This document shows, in pieces, positions 53,301-64,000 of a stretch of DNA of 64,000 nt. Each line of letters opens with the position of its first letter. Positions within the stretch are counted from its first letter, which is position 1. The notes under the pieces were generated by a model, which worked only from the letters and a program-made list of their open reading frames with translations, did no database searches and was not told where the DNA came from. Both the position numbers and the translations under genes were made by a program. Source of the stretch: Liolophura sinensis (lineage: Eukaryota; Mollusca; Polyplacophora; Chitonida; Chitonidae). The stretch is taken from contig NC_088297.1 of NCBI RefSeq assembly GCF_032854445.1, positions 17,619,127-17,683,126 of the forward strand, read 5' to 3'.

Positions 53301-55677
53301 TGCGCTCAATACGATGTATCTGGTCACACAAGGTACAGGTATGGTATTCCAAGACTGTTAATGGAAACAAATATCTGTTACAGGGATAAACACAATGTAA
53401 CAGTTTAAACTGCACACACTGAAGTTTGTTATTTACACCAACCTTGTTTGGCAGAGTCGACAATAAATCGTCAGTAACAAGAAAATTATTAGGTATATTC
53501 TTAATATCAACTTTGAGGGAATATTTTTCGACACGGAGCTTGTAGAAAAATTTTGGTTTCATTTTATAGCTATCTAAGCTAGTATCATTTATTTTGTGAC
53601 GTCAAACAACAATTCTAGACTATCTGTATTTCCTGATAATTTATCAGTGAGAAGGATTTTGGTCAAAGCTGTTTTCAGAGATTTCCCAAATTTATAATTT
53701 TCAGTCCAAAGAAATTCGAAATTCATTTGCCAAAACATTCAGTGGTTTAACATTCCCATTTTTTCTGTATTTATTTATTTATTTGATTGGTGTGTTACGT
53801 CGCACTCATGAATATTTCACATATACGATGGCGGCCAGCATTATGGTGGGAGGAAACCGGGCAGAGCCCGGGGGAATCCCACGACCACCGCAGGTTGCTC
53901 TCAACCTTATCTCTACCCATATTCCATATGAATTTATACAGTTTACTGTTAACCTGTTTACAATACTTCTTTTGTCAACAAATCATACTAGCCAGGTAAA
54001 CTAATCGTGATATACCCTCGGACTTTGAAATAAGGATTTCCCCAGAAAAAAGGTAAACCTCGGCAAGACCATATTTGTAGTTGTGTCCTGAATTTCTTAA
54101 TATTTGGAAATAAATTTTCCTTCTGCACTCCATTGTAGTCTAGGGAAAATTTAATTCTAAGATAAACGATTTCCTTAACAATGGGTAAGCAATACTTATT
54201 GCTTCATCAGAAGAAGTAAATATAAATGCTCTTTCCATTTTCAGGTGCCACGCCATTCTTGATAGGCGTACTGAACGGACTTGCCACGTTCTCCCAGTTT
54301 ATATCTTTTCTCGTTGCAACGAAGATGATTGACGTGTGCGGCCACGCCCTCGTCATTGTAGCAGATCTGGTTAGCCAAGTGGGCCGATTTCTAGCCTTTG
54401 CTTTGATATCCAACCCAGACTACATCCTCCCTTTACTAGCTGTTGAAGGTAATTTGTAGTTGCCATTTTAGTTCCATCCATGAAGTATCGCCTACATAGA
54501 TGAAGTCCAGGTTTATCCAGACACATAGCTGATCACCGTCGTTTATTTAGTCATGGATTTCATTGGTGTTTTACAGCGTACACCAGAATATTTCACTTAT
54601 ACGATTGAGGCCAGAAATATGGTGAAAGCAAAACGGACAGAACCCAAGAGAAACCCACGACCATCTGTAGGTTGCCGCCACATCTTCCCATGTACGACCG
54701 GAGAGGAAGCCAGCATGAACTAGACTTGAACTCACAGCGATTGCATTGGTGAGAGGCGCCTGCGTCATTCTGCTTCCCTACCACGCTAACCACCAGGCCA
54801 CGGGAGGGCCCCTGACCACCGTCACAAACACACTGTATTCTCCACGGGTATAGATAAATAAAATAGAAGCGCCGTTTAAAAAACAGGTCTGTAGTCTCTG
54901 AATTTGTATTTGAATTGTCTACCCATGTAACGTAACATCTTTTGGACCCCGCTTACACTGCTTGTGGAGCTTTGCTGAAATTAAGCGACTCTTTTGTCTA
55001 TTGCACGTGGAAAAGGTTGTCAGTAACGTCCCAAAGTTCGTTGACCTGGCCTGGGAATTCCGGTTTCCTTCATTCCTTCGCGTGTAAAAATCCTGAAAAT
55101 TCTTTGAAACATTCTTTAGCAGGCTATAGCGTTAAACAACAGCCAAATAAGTAAACGATTCCAACCGGTAGCCTCGAGGCTGTATACATTCCAATATATT
55201 AAGTCTTTTATATCTACGCATGCAGTCCACATGAACACTCTTGGTTATGTATTCATTTCCCTCTAGTGTAGGTGATAAGTTGAATGTGTCTTATAAAAAT
55301 TTTTTACTTGGGGAAACTCTACAAACGATAGGGCATTTGTTGTTTATATCTTATTCAGCGAGACCTTCATCATAATCCTTTACGTCATCCCAGTTGTTAT
55401 TGTTGTTTTTATTACAGGACTGATGTTTGGCGGCTCGTGGAGTGCCACAGCTACTTACCTAAGTAACCAAGTACCGGAAGGGAGTCAGACGGAAGTGCAA
55501 GGTGTCTTTCAGACGGTGCACACCACTGGCAAGGCAGTCGGCTTTCTCTTTAGCGGTTATCTGACTCAAGCACTGGGGGCACCGGCCATGTTCACTATCT
55601 TCACTGCTGTTGCCTGTGGGGCATTAATTCTTTTTATCAGTGCTCACATCGTGAAAACGGAACGAAGAGTGTTGTGA
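47317..55677 (+). CDS. MFSD6-like major facilitator transporter, five exons
   Basis: Exons 47317-47837, 48586-48736, 49214-49379, 54245-54448 and 55418-55677 join in phase (2, 0, 1, 1) through GT-AG introns to 1302 bases: 433 residues plus stop. ATG 47317 is followed by a first membrane helix (FFTYYGTVGILTYLLPLYL), and GFSPSQIGIVACSRSLGALV gives the loop 2-3 pattern. An N-glycosylation site NMTSG lies in the first long loop. KDYGKIRAWGAIAQ is the R-x-W-G-A signature of the MFSD6 branch. A cytoplasmic loop (EAPTHKESNSAASP) separates two six-helix halves. The second half has THGFLTWHVENIG, TPFLIGVLNGLATFSQF and GVFQTVHTTGKAVGFLFSGY. About 12 helices in all. The plasma-membrane or endosomal location and substrate are unknown. 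It is the only intact host gene in the window. Upstream non-coding exons were not found. Confidence 0.85.
47873..47968 (-). mobile_element. SINE fragment in intron 1 of the transporter
   Basis: The tail and distal core (TTGGTGTTTACGCCGTACTC, GGCGGCCAGCATTATG) are present, cut after GGAAACCG. Confidence 0.8.
47970..48585 (+). other. Rest of intron 1 of the transporter
   Basis: No gene. It ends in CACTCTTGTTTGCAG. Confidence 0.6.
49380..51700 (+). other. First part of the large intron 3 of the transporter
   Basis: Contains repeat B copy 3 (49488-49606), a worn SINE piece (50094-50240, plus) and repeat C copies (49980-50070, 50270-50460). An open frame at 49722-49919 after a TTTTTTTACAG site looked exon-like but does not fit the protein. 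Exon 3 joins exon 4 directly and in phase. Confidence 0.55.
51784..52795 (-). pseudogene. Tc1-like transposase, dead
   Basis: From near 52795 on the minus strand: an ATG, an in-frame TAA, then the paired helix-turn-helix region (MGVSQRHIARTFNCSQTTIR, GRPRVTTAAEDRYIRQIHLR). The catalytic domain has RVLFTEESRFCLF, GGGGVMVWGGI, then, after a frameshift near 52100, MQHDNARPHTA and PANSPDMNPIDHLWD. Tc1 family members have D in FTDESRF and E in NPIEHLWD. Here they are E and D, with 34 residues between second and third catalytic positions. The C-terminus AQGGHTRY is typical. Terminal inverted repeats were not identified. It lies inside the transporter's third intron, opposite to the gene. Confidence 0.85.
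53014..54180 (-). pseudogene. LINE ORF2 C-terminal fragment, split by a SINE
   Basis: 54180-53905 (minus) gives VKEIVYLRIKFSLDYNGVQ, then KFRTQLQIWSCRGLPFFWGN, the region after the RT of L1/CR1-like elements. After the SINE, 53760-53080 gives NYKFGKSLKTALTKILLTDK and the zinc-binding end FKLLHCVYPCNRYLF, YHTCTLCDQIHRIE, TQFWDLFQQWL. An A-rich run on the minus strand at 53028-53014 may be the tail. This is a different family from the element at 19-23 kb (no RNase H). Confidence 0.7.
53770..53899 (-). mobile_element. Headless SINE, third copy, inside the LINE fragment
   Basis: Tail, core, end after GCAGGTTGCT, the same breakpoint as at 38190 and 45126. It interrupts the LINE reading. Confidence 0.85.
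54543..54812 (-). mobile_element. SINE, full-length, in intron 4 of the transporter
   Basis: Tail eroded (no AAAT array). Core and B box (GAGTTCAAGTCTAG) and head GGCCCTCCCGTGGCC are present. Confidence 0.85.
54935..55150 (+). repeat. Possible 3' part of a further SINE family
   Basis: Ends in TATAGCGTTAAACAACAGCC + AAATAAG, a tail layout common to SINEs with a GTTAAAC end. No head was found. Confidence 0.35.
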
Positions 55678-57335
55678 TTATCGGATAATTCAAGAATTTT
55701 CATGGAAACGTGTTTTTGTATTCCAAAATGAACGCATCTAAATCTTCAAGGAATGATTGAATGAATGTTTTGGGGTTTACGTCAGACCGCATATTTTTAC
55801 CTCAATACACGAGGTTTGATTGGATAATTCCAGTAAAAAGTAAATATAATAAGGATATTCATTAAAATTACTGTATTTGAAATACGACTTCCTTCTGACG
55901 TCTTATGTGTGTGTCCTTCATATACGACCAAGATTGTTTGTAGCGCAGTTTTCTTGTAAACACCCCAGATGTATTCATTGCATTTATTGTATGTCAAATC
56001 ATGTCATTTAGAGTCATTTGTTGAAAATATTAATTTGACAACAGAGGTTGTTCGTGACATCTCGGTTTGCCGTAGTCCTTTGACAAGCCTTTCTTGGTTG
56101 CATTTTAAGGAGAACAAACAGATTGATGGCTTTCATAGCGATAGAGTTAAGCCCCTTCCTTAAAGTTAGCTCCCGTCTGTGAACGAGAGCTCTTAAGGCT
56201 TGGAAGTCCATTGATTCAGATAATTAGGGCAGGCGCTCTTTGGCAGACGGGACGTTCCGTCAGTAACTTGGTCTAAGGGTGAATTTCTAATATGCTTCAG
56301 AGATAATTTGTCTTCCAGCAATATATGGTGTAAACGTACAAGGAGTACCATTAAAGTACCATTAATGTCTTTCGAGGACATCTATGTGAAATTCCACAAT
56401 TGCTGGATATAAAGGAAACCACAGTCTCTCCAGATGGTACATCTTATCTGGACCTCTATGTCTGCAAAGACCAAACTGGTTTCGTTTCTTGCAAACTTTA
56501 CAGAGAGATAGTTTTAATTTTTACAATGAAAATTTTCTTTACTTGAACAGCAATATCCCGAAGGCTTTCGCATTTGACGATTTCAATTAACGTCACAAGC
56601 TATTACTGAAAAACTAATACATCAAAGTCATTCCATTCACTCTAAGTTTCTTAAGTTGTACAATGAGTATAATCCAGAATCTCCAGCACTCTGCTTTATG
56701 ATTGTGTCTAACTGATAGGCTACCATGGTGCATGTAGACGGTTTGAATACTGATTTCTGTCCTTCACGCAGAACACACCTAGCGTCTTTCCAACATCACT
56801 GAAAACTGCTGGCTGCTTTTCTTTTTGTGATTCCGTCCTAATTTCGTGCTTTGCAAACTTTCATAGTTTTTTGGTGATAGGTGTTAAAGGTCGTTTTGAG
56901 AATTGGCCTTGCCATATTGACCTGGAACGTCCTTACTGATTGACAGCTGGTATATGAATGTCTATTTTGACACATAGATATAAATCTTTAGGTCACAGGT
57001 GGAAAAATTTCTCAATGACTAGCCACAGGTGGATGGTTTACATCTGACACTCTTGCTTCCTCACCTAAAAAGCTGACGTTCAGCGTCCATCGTACAGGTG
57101 AAAAAATTACCAGCATCGTGCTAGGGAGCAATTCAATAGATAAATCAACCAACAAAATAGTACATGTACACGACGTTTAGGTCTTCATTGGTAAGCGCAT
57201 AAGCGCGTAGGAGAGTTCTGGACACAATCCCAAGGTCATGACCTGGAGAAGCCGACGATGGAATTGGGTTGCGAAGCAGAAAACTACACTTACAAAAGGC
57301 ATAAACTACACTTACTCTCTGCTAGGTGTGGCAGT
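55678..57335. other. Downstream of the transporter, non-coding
   Basis: No clear polyadenylation signal just after the stop. 56760-56960 is repeat D in reverse orientation (compare 60480-60690). No gene. Confidence 0.45.
56760..56960 (-). repeat. Interspersed repeat D
   Basis: The reverse complement shares CAAGGCCAATTC, AAAGTACGAAATTA and TTTTCAGTGATG-type words with 60480-60690, and in part with 61110-61190 and 63190-63295. Four pieces in 6.5 kb. Confidence 0.6.
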
Positions 57336-57339
57336 TCGC

Positions 57340-58140
57340 TTTCGGATTCGCTCTCAGACGAGCGAATCCCTCGTCCGATGATAAAGTATGGAAAGGTAAG
57401 ATTAACAGTAATTACCGCCTGTTCTGAATATTCTTTATATAACCATGAAGCCGGAGCAATATCACTGTAATCAGATGGATGAATCCTTCGTGCGACGCTA
57501 AACTATGGTTAGGTAAGATTCACAGCAACTACGGCTCGTTCTAAATACACTTTTATAACCATGGAATCGGAGCCTTATCGCTACTCATCCGATGCTAAAG
57601 TATGGACAGGCTTTATTTGAATACTTTGTTTAACCATTTCAACCGGGTACATATCACTGCCATGAGACCAACGAATCTCTCATCCGATGCTAAAGTATGG
57701 ACAGGCTTTATTTGAATACTTTGTTTAACCATTTTAACCGGAGACATATCACTGTCATGAGACCAGCGAATCCCTCATCCGGTGCTAAAATATGGACAGG
57801 CTTTATTTGAATACTCTATTTAACCTTTTCAACATATCATTGTCGTGAGACCAACGAATCGCTCATCTGATGCTGAAGTATAGACAGGCTTTATTTGAAT
57901 ACTCTATTTAACCATTTCAACGGGGTACATATCCCTCACCGGGTGTTAAAGTATGGATATGTTAGATTCACAGTAATTATGGCTTGATTTCATTATTCCT
58001 TCTATAATTGTTCAACACGAACAATATCACTGCTCTCAGACAAGCGAATCTTTCCCCAGAGGTTAAAGTATAGATATAGATGACCTATGTTAGATTCACG
58101 ATAACTGCGGCTTGATTTGAATACTCGTTTATCATCCATT
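57340..58140. repeat. Degenerate tandem repeat, about 95-bp units
   Basis: Units start near GACCAACGAATCTCTCATCC and hold GATGCTAAAGTATGGACAGG and CTTTATTTGAATACTTTGTT. Roughly seven units, the middle three well conserved. Confidence 0.8.
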
Positions 58141-58149
58141 CCGACTATA

Positions 58150-58420
58150 ATGAATTAATATTGCTTAGTATTATTACTAATAATAACATTAGATTCTTAG
58201 TTCAAGCTGTTACACGTTACATCGGCTTTGGTTGTGAGTTTGGAGGTTTGTTATTTAGCCACACATCCTAAAACCAGTGACAATCATTGTAACAGTAGAC
58301 AATGGCTGGGTTTTGTAGATAGACTAACTTTGGCGGTGCTGACTTAATTTCTGTGTTATATCTGAATTTAGGAATAAAAGTCCGGATGTAGTTTACCTTG
58401 TTCTGAATATTTAAGCGGAT
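58150..58420. other. Non-coding stretch
   Basis: Nothing recognised. Confidence 0.4.
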
Positions 58421-58666
58421 TTATTTATTTATTTATTTGATTGGTGTTTTACGCCGTACTCAAGAATATTTCACTTATACGACGGCGGCCAGCATTATGG
58501 TGGGAAGAAACCGGGCATCCGCAGGTTGGTGGCAGACATTCCCACGTACGACCCGAAGAGGAAGCCAGCATGAGTTGGACTTGAACTCACAGCCACCGCA
58601 TTGGTGAGAGACTTCTGGGTCATTAAGCTGCGCTAGCGCGCTAACCAACTGAGCCAGAGAAGACTC
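58421..58666 (-). mobile_element. SINE, near full-length, internal deletion
   Basis: The core lacks the GCAGAGCCCGGGGGAAACCCACGA-type block (GGGCATCCGCAGG junction at 58513). Head and tail are present. Confidence 0.85.
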
Positions 58667-58729
58667 CGTGAAGCATAAAGTTGTGCCTGCATGTATATAG
58701 CAGGTTGACTAAATTTGGCAGTGCCGGCT

Positions 58730-59040
58730 ACAATTATGTGCACAATCCCAACCTCTGGTGATAATTTTTCTTAACATTAGACCAAAGATCTATGTCTATG
58801 TTGTGGACACATTAATTCTGGCTTCATTGTGGTGTAAAATCCCATCCTCTTACTGAAAAAAACCTTGATGTAGATGATGTATTTTTCTTAACATTAAACA
58901 ACATTTTGACACGTACTAATTTTAACAGTGCTGGTTTCGGTTTGGTGTACAGTCCAAACCTCTGATGAAAAACTTTGATTTAGATGATGTTCATCTTAAC
59001 ATTAAACTACAATTTTATGTGTATATTGTAGACGAAAAAG
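58730..59040. repeat. Degenerate tandem repeat, about 110-bp units
   Basis: Three units with TTGATGTAGATGATGT, CTTAACATTAAAC and GGTGTAAAATCCCATCCTCT-type words. No gene. Confidence 0.6.
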
Positions 59041-59162
59041 ATATTGGTAGTGCTCAACGGGTTCAGTTTGAAAAAAAAAAACAAAAAAAAAAAAAACGTC
59101 TGCATATATACACGGTTCAGCTAGATGTACTTCATAAAGTACGAATACGTTAATATCACTTT

Positions 59163-59306
59163 AATTTATTTATTTGCTTGGTGTTTTACGTCGTACTCAA
59201 GAATATTTCACACATGCTGACGGATTGACGTGCAACAGTTTCGCCTATCTGTGATCTCACCGCGACCGCATTGGTGAGAAGCTTCGAGATCACTGCCTAC
59301 GATAAC
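59163..59306 (-). mobile_element. SINE fragment with deleted core
   Basis: Tail (AATTTATTTATTTGCTTGG) and TACTCAAGAATATTTCACAC, then the head side (CACCGCGACCGCATTGGTGA). Confidence 0.7.
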
Positions 59307-59488
59307 CCCTGGATATGGCTTTCGTTAGCATTCAAACAAATAAATGACGTGGTTAATGTTTAAATTCCGAATGTACTTCGTACCCGAAAGGTATGTGGAA
59401 TCTTAAGTGATTTGATACTAAGGTGTAATAGTTTAAAATGAGCTATTAGTCGTCCGCTTCTGTATATGGTGACATTTCCTTACTCTAT

Positions 59489-59828
59489 AGTTATAAACAC
59501 TTACAAGTAGCTGAGAGTAATGTTCAGCTATGAACAGTTATAAACACTTACATGTAGCTGAGAGTAATGTTAAGCTATGAACAGTTATAAACACTTACAT
59601 GTAGCTGAGAATAATGTTCAGCTATGATCAGTTATAAACACTTACATGTATCTGAGAGTAATGTTCAGCTATGAACAGTTATAAACACTTACATGTAGCT
59701 GAGAGTAATGTTCAGCTATGAACAGTTATAAACACTTACATGTAGCTGAGAATAATGTTCAGCTATGAACAGTTATAAACACTTACAAGTAGCTGAGAAT
59801 AATGTTCAGCTATGAACAGTTATAAACA
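59489..59828. repeat. Minisatellite, seven 47-bp units
   Basis: Units AGTTATAAACACTTACATGT + AGCTGAGAGTAATGTTCAGC + TATGAAC start at 59489, 59536, 59583, 59630, 59677, 59724 and 59771, with a partial eighth at 59818. Unit sequences differ at only one to three positions. Confidence 0.95.
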
Positions 59829-59829
59829 A

Positions 59830-60135
59830 TATTAACTCTAATTGTTAATCCTCTCTAAATATAGATATATTTATTCCTTAGTTGATTAGATTACATTAAA
59901 TTTAACTTTTTTCTTCAATTCTTTCTAATTCTTTTAACTTAAGTCATTTTTTAAAATCTTTCTGTTTTTTAAAGTGCCTAATCCTGTTTAAATCTTTATG
60001 ATTTGTTTTTCCTCATACAATGTTCCGGGACACATGAGATAAAAAATAATATCATCTCCGCGTAAGTTTAAACAACAGCTAAAACAATGATAGTTGTGTG
60101 AACAAGGTTTTGTTACTTACTTCCTCGCATTTATC
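59830..60135. other. Non-coding, AT-rich
   Basis: Nothing recognised. Confidence 0.4.
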
Positions 60136-60137
60136 CA

Positions 60138-60340
60138 CAGGGGTCGCTGTGAATTCAAGACCAGCTCATGCTGGTTTCCTTTCCGGCCTTGCGTGGGAAG
60201 GTCTTCCAGCAACCTGCGGATGGTCGTGGTTTCACCCGGGCTCTGCCCGGTTTCCTTTCACCATAATGCTGGCCGCCGTCGTATAAGTAAAATATTCTTC
60301 AGTACAGCTTAAAACACCAATCAAATAAATAAATAAATGT
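60138..60340 (+). mobile_element. SINE without A-box end
   Basis: Starts at GGGGTCGCTGTGAATTCAAG (decayed B box). Core close to consensus, tail AAATAAATAAATAAAT. Confidence 0.9.
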
Positions 60341-61204
60341 ATCCACCAGTTTATCAGAGGAGAGCTTCTTGCGGCTGTTGAAGATGATGATCGTCTCCAG
60401 TATGATTTCAGGTATTTTGTAACTTTCTTACTCATACATGCGCGTGTAAGTATTGTGAATACGGATCAATAGACAATCACATACCAGTCGTCAACCAAAA
60501 TGAACGTTTCAGGTCAATAATCGCAAGGCCAATTCCCAAAACAAGGTTCAACACAAATCATCAAAGGACTAAGGCAGCATATAAAGTACGAAATTAAGAC
60601 GAATTCATGCGAAGAGAAGCTATCAACGGTTTTCAGTGATGATGGAAAGACGCAAGGAATGTTGTATGCAAATTTATGAAATCAGTATTCAAGTCATGTA
60701 CCATGCTAGTTTAGAAGTTGTCAAAATATGGTTCTCACTTGTGCTTTAGTGCAATAGTTTTACCTATCTGTGTGCTGAGTGTCTTTGGTGTTTGTCCATT
60801 TATTGATTGTTGTATCATTTATTGATTTATGATTACTGATTAACACCGCTTTAAAAAGTTCTCACTTATCGTATGACAGGGGAACCTGGTTTAAACCACT
60901 GCTCTTTGTCAGTTACCTGACAAAACTGTTGACTTGAGGCCTCGACCAAACCAGCAGTAGTTGGATTCGAACCGTGTCCTTATTGATCATTGCCTTTAAT
61001 CGGTTGACCCAGGAGATCTTAAATTACAATTAACATTAATTAATCAAATTAACATTTTGTTTCTACTTTTCAATAAGCTGTGGCGTTGAAATTTGTGCGT
61101 CAGAAATTCGTATACCAACCGTAAATCAAAATGGACGTTCCGCGGCAATTCCAAAAACAAGGTTAACAAACAAACGACTGATGAACGAAGAAAGAATATG
61201 GACT
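60341..61204. other. Non-coding, repeat D copies and a tRNA-like piece
   Basis: 60480-60690 and 61110-61190 are repeat D. 60950-61015 (minus) has CTGGGTCAACCGATT and GGTTCGAATCC, an A and B box pair of a worn tRNA-derived sequence. Confidence 0.5.
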
Positions 61205-61219
61205 AAAATATTTATTTTT

Positions 61220-61262
<43 letters not shown>

Positions 61263-61745
61263 TTTGATCGGTCTTTTACGCCGTACTCAAGAATATTTCA
61301 CCTATACGACGGCAGTCAGCAATATGGCGGGAGGAAACCGGGCAGAGCCCGGCGAAACCCACGACCAGCCGCAGGTTGCTTCCAGACTTTCCCACGTACG
61401 GCTCGAGAGGAAGGCAGCCAACACCAATTAAAAGTGTTGACTTGTTTCTCTTTTATTTGATCGGTGTTTTACGCCGGTTGCTGGCAAACCTTCCCACGCC
61501 CGGGGGATTGACGTGCAGCAGTTTCACCTATCTGTGTGCTGAGAACTCACCGCAACCACATTGGTAAGTTCTCAGTACGGCTGGAGAGGAAGGCAGTCAA
61601 CACCACTTTAAAATGTTTAAACTGGTGTTGGTACGGCCAGAGAGGATGTCAGCATGAGCTGACTTCAACTCACAACGACCACATTTTTGAGATGCCCCTG
61701 TGTCATTGCGCGCCCTGACTTGTTAAACACCTCGGCCTCGGGTAA
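61205..61745 (-). mobile_element. SINE mosaic behind a (TATT)n array
   Basis: 61205-61266 is a TATT array of about 14 units, the overgrown tail of a SINE whose core runs to 61415. 61445-61570 and 61580-61740 are further core and head pieces out of normal order. Confidence 0.7.
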
Positions 61746-64000
61746 TGAAATCAGTATTCAGGCTGTCTACCATGATAATTCGTTGCCTGTACTCTGCACC
61801 TTAATATTTATTTATCAGATCCCCTGATATATTACAAAAGCTCAGATGATACATTGGCTGGTGCTATTTCCTCACTCTACATGTACGACCTCTCTGGACC
61901 CCGATCTAATGGTGAGATCAGTTCGATCGCTCTCGGCTAAATCCTCGCCACAACCCTGACTCGGCTGTATCTTCGGCATTATCCTGGCGGTGACAATCAA
62001 ATCAGGTAACAACAACAACAATAATGATAAGGATGAAAACAAAAACAACAAGGACAAACACAACGCTGCTAGCTTCATGCCATGGCCGGGTGATGGAATG
62101 ATGGTTCGATGATGGCCTTATCCGGTTTCCTTAGAATGGAAGTCAGTGGCTTAAAATACATCAGAATACGTCAAGGTTTAATCAAAAAGCTTTTGTGGCG
62201 TCATATTTTCGACCACTCGCGAGCCTTAAAAGTTGTGAACAAATTTTGACACCTTTCTCAAACTTTATGTATCTAGAGTCAGTGTACAAGAATATGAAAT
62301 ATTAGAACAACCCGCTCATTAGTTGTTCAAAAAAAGACTTCTAAAGAGAGAAAAGTTTCACGAAATCCAATATCGCCTCCAAACCACGTGACCAACTTTG
62401 CCCCGTATTTTCACAACACTGCTCCTAGGCATGCCCTGAAATAGTCCTATGTGTCATTAAAATCTGATGGAATTTACTACCACTTTTAGCGGTAATAAAA
62501 TCTGCGTAAATTTCATAAAGTATTACACAAAACCCACATGTTAAATCCTGAAACGTTTTTTCGCGATTACATGAAACTTCAACGGAATAATTCTGTGAAA
62601 TTCATAACCCAGCGGTCAAGGGAGATCTCACAAATGTTTTTGATCGATCCAACTGTGCAGCTGACCTATATTTGTGTTATTGTCCATTTACATATGGAAA
62701 GGAATCATACTGAGCAGTTTTAATTGCCGCCTAACAAATTGCCACAAATCTGTTCCGTGTTTACACAGAAGAAGGTTCTTAAAAGGTTTTCATATAAATC
62801 CAATATGGCCGTCAAGCCATTCGACATAGGGCAACACGCTTTTGATTTGCACTATGTGTTTTTCTCTGTAGCCGGCCGACAAAATTATGGTTAATAATCC
62901 GGACAAATTAATATCCTATCGCCTAGAGGGTCGATCCCCTGACAATGACGAAAACGACAACAATAAAAAAAAATGTGTTTGCGTGCAAAGGGCCCAGACG
63001 TAAGCCAAAGATAATACATGTGTGTCCAAAAAAATACAAGCCATCCGACACGAACGACACTATGTGATATAATACAAGAACACGAGTGGCAAATTTGCAT
63101 CACGTGTATGTGGCTTTATCTATCACAGGAACATTTGGGAGATTTTACATTTTCAAGTTTCCGTGATCCACGAAATATCTGACCTGATCTGAACAACCAC
63201 AGAACTAAGAAAGTATATCAAGTACGAAAAGTGCAAGTGCTAAGAGAAACTATCAGCAGTTTTCAGTGATGTTGGAACGAAACCCACAATGGAGCATTAA
63301 GCGAAAAAATTCTAAAAACAAGAAAGCAAGTGTAATTTTACGCATAGGTGTACAGTAGTTTTGTGTAATGAGGCACACTTTGTTTGTCTGTGCGGGAGGG
63401 GGGGGGGGGGCATTAAATCATAAAACAAATCTTAAATGAAGAATTTCAACTACAGCCTGAAATGACCAATTAATGCTACATGTATCTAAACAATCTTCTC
63501 ATGTTGACGATATTTGAACCAATCCAAGTCTCTGGTCACCCCCCCCCCCCCCCCAACCCCCCATGCCCACCCACCCCGTGCCAGTAGACAGTAGTTAACA
63601 CCCCCTGTCCCCAGTACCCAGGATATACAGACTCAGGACGTATTTGCCGACCTAATAAGGTAAGTATCGACACCAAAAAATATGTGTTCATCTGTAAGGA
63701 TACGTCTTTATATAAGTGATCTTTTAGCTTAGCCTTGCTTACTGTTTATATACTATTTCTTACATATTCCTTTGGGAACTTGTGTTTTAGATTTTTGTGA
63801 TCTTAGGGTCATCGACTTGGAAAAGCTCTTCATGGTTTCCGAAGTTGAGATACACAACCTTAAACTTCTACCGAGGCTTGCATCATTCTGACAGCTTTTT
63901 TTCTTAGTTTAACTTGAAGACGTTTGTCATGTGCTTTGCAAAGATTTGTTTCGTCTGCGGGATCTGCTCAAAGTCATTGCGATGAAAAACACAATTTAAA
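61746..64000. other. Non-coding end of the window
   Basis: No gene seen. 63190-63295 is a repeat D piece. A G-run (63396-63410) and a C-run (63539-63554) lie 130 bases apart and could pair with each other. Confidence 0.4.

Noticed and set aside
61205-61266. TATT array as an independent microsatellite
   Set aside because: It continues directly into a SINE core and is the expanded SINE tail.

Overview
This window is eukaryotic, gene-poor and repeat-rich. The base composition, spliced genes with GT-AG introns, and about twenty copies of one tRNA-headed SINE ending in AAAT repeats point to a marine lophotrochozoan, most likely a mollusc. That placement is inference from repeat types I recognise, not from a database match.

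Layout. (1) 1-2120 and 8240-12970 hold decayed pieces of a virus-like or self-synthesising DNA element. They include N- and C-terminal fragments of a protein-primed-type family B DNA polymerase, a proline-rich RING-finger protein with an acidic partner ORF, a short ORF ending in a RHIM-like motif, and terminal repeats that read CAGTATTAGAC at the outer edge. Three separate 3' ends in this material carry a perfect histone-mRNA-type stem-loop followed by a purine-rich histone-downstream-element-like block. I consider this the most remarkable signal in the window. (2) 2121-8010 is bounded by imperfect inverted repeats of about 57 bp and encloses a spliced BTB/C2H2 zinc-finger gene with several reading-frame breaks. 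(3) 13180-18760 is a Ty3/gypsy retrotransposon with the unusual Gmr1-type order PR-IN-(RT)-RH. Its RT core is deleted and a solo LTR with a TACT duplication is nested in the integrase. (4) 18770-23330 (minus) is a non-LTR retrotransposon with ORF1 tail, APE endonuclease, RT, RNase H and a zinc knuckle. (5) 23.4-46 kb is mostly SINEs, minisatellites and unclassified DNA. It also holds a decayed KIAA1958/ZMYM-like (Crypton-type, DUF3504) gene at 38909-40518 and a possible C-type-lectin exon near 32.5 kb. (6) 47317-55677 is the only clearly intact host gene: a five-exon MFSD6-like major facilitator transporter whose exons join in phase to 433 codons. Its 4.9-kb third intron holds a dead Tc1-like transposon, a LINE fragment and a SINE. 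(7) 55.7-64 kb has only repeats, including a 47-bp array, a roughly 95-bp degenerate array and SINE mosaics.

How parts relate. The transporter is independent of the rest. The polymerase, RING/acidic, RHIM-like and stem-loop pieces look like modules of one element family: replication, possible host-response modulators, and cell-cycle-linked mRNA 3' ends. All copies here are broken, so the link between modules is inference from shared flanks, orientation and the shared stem-loop.
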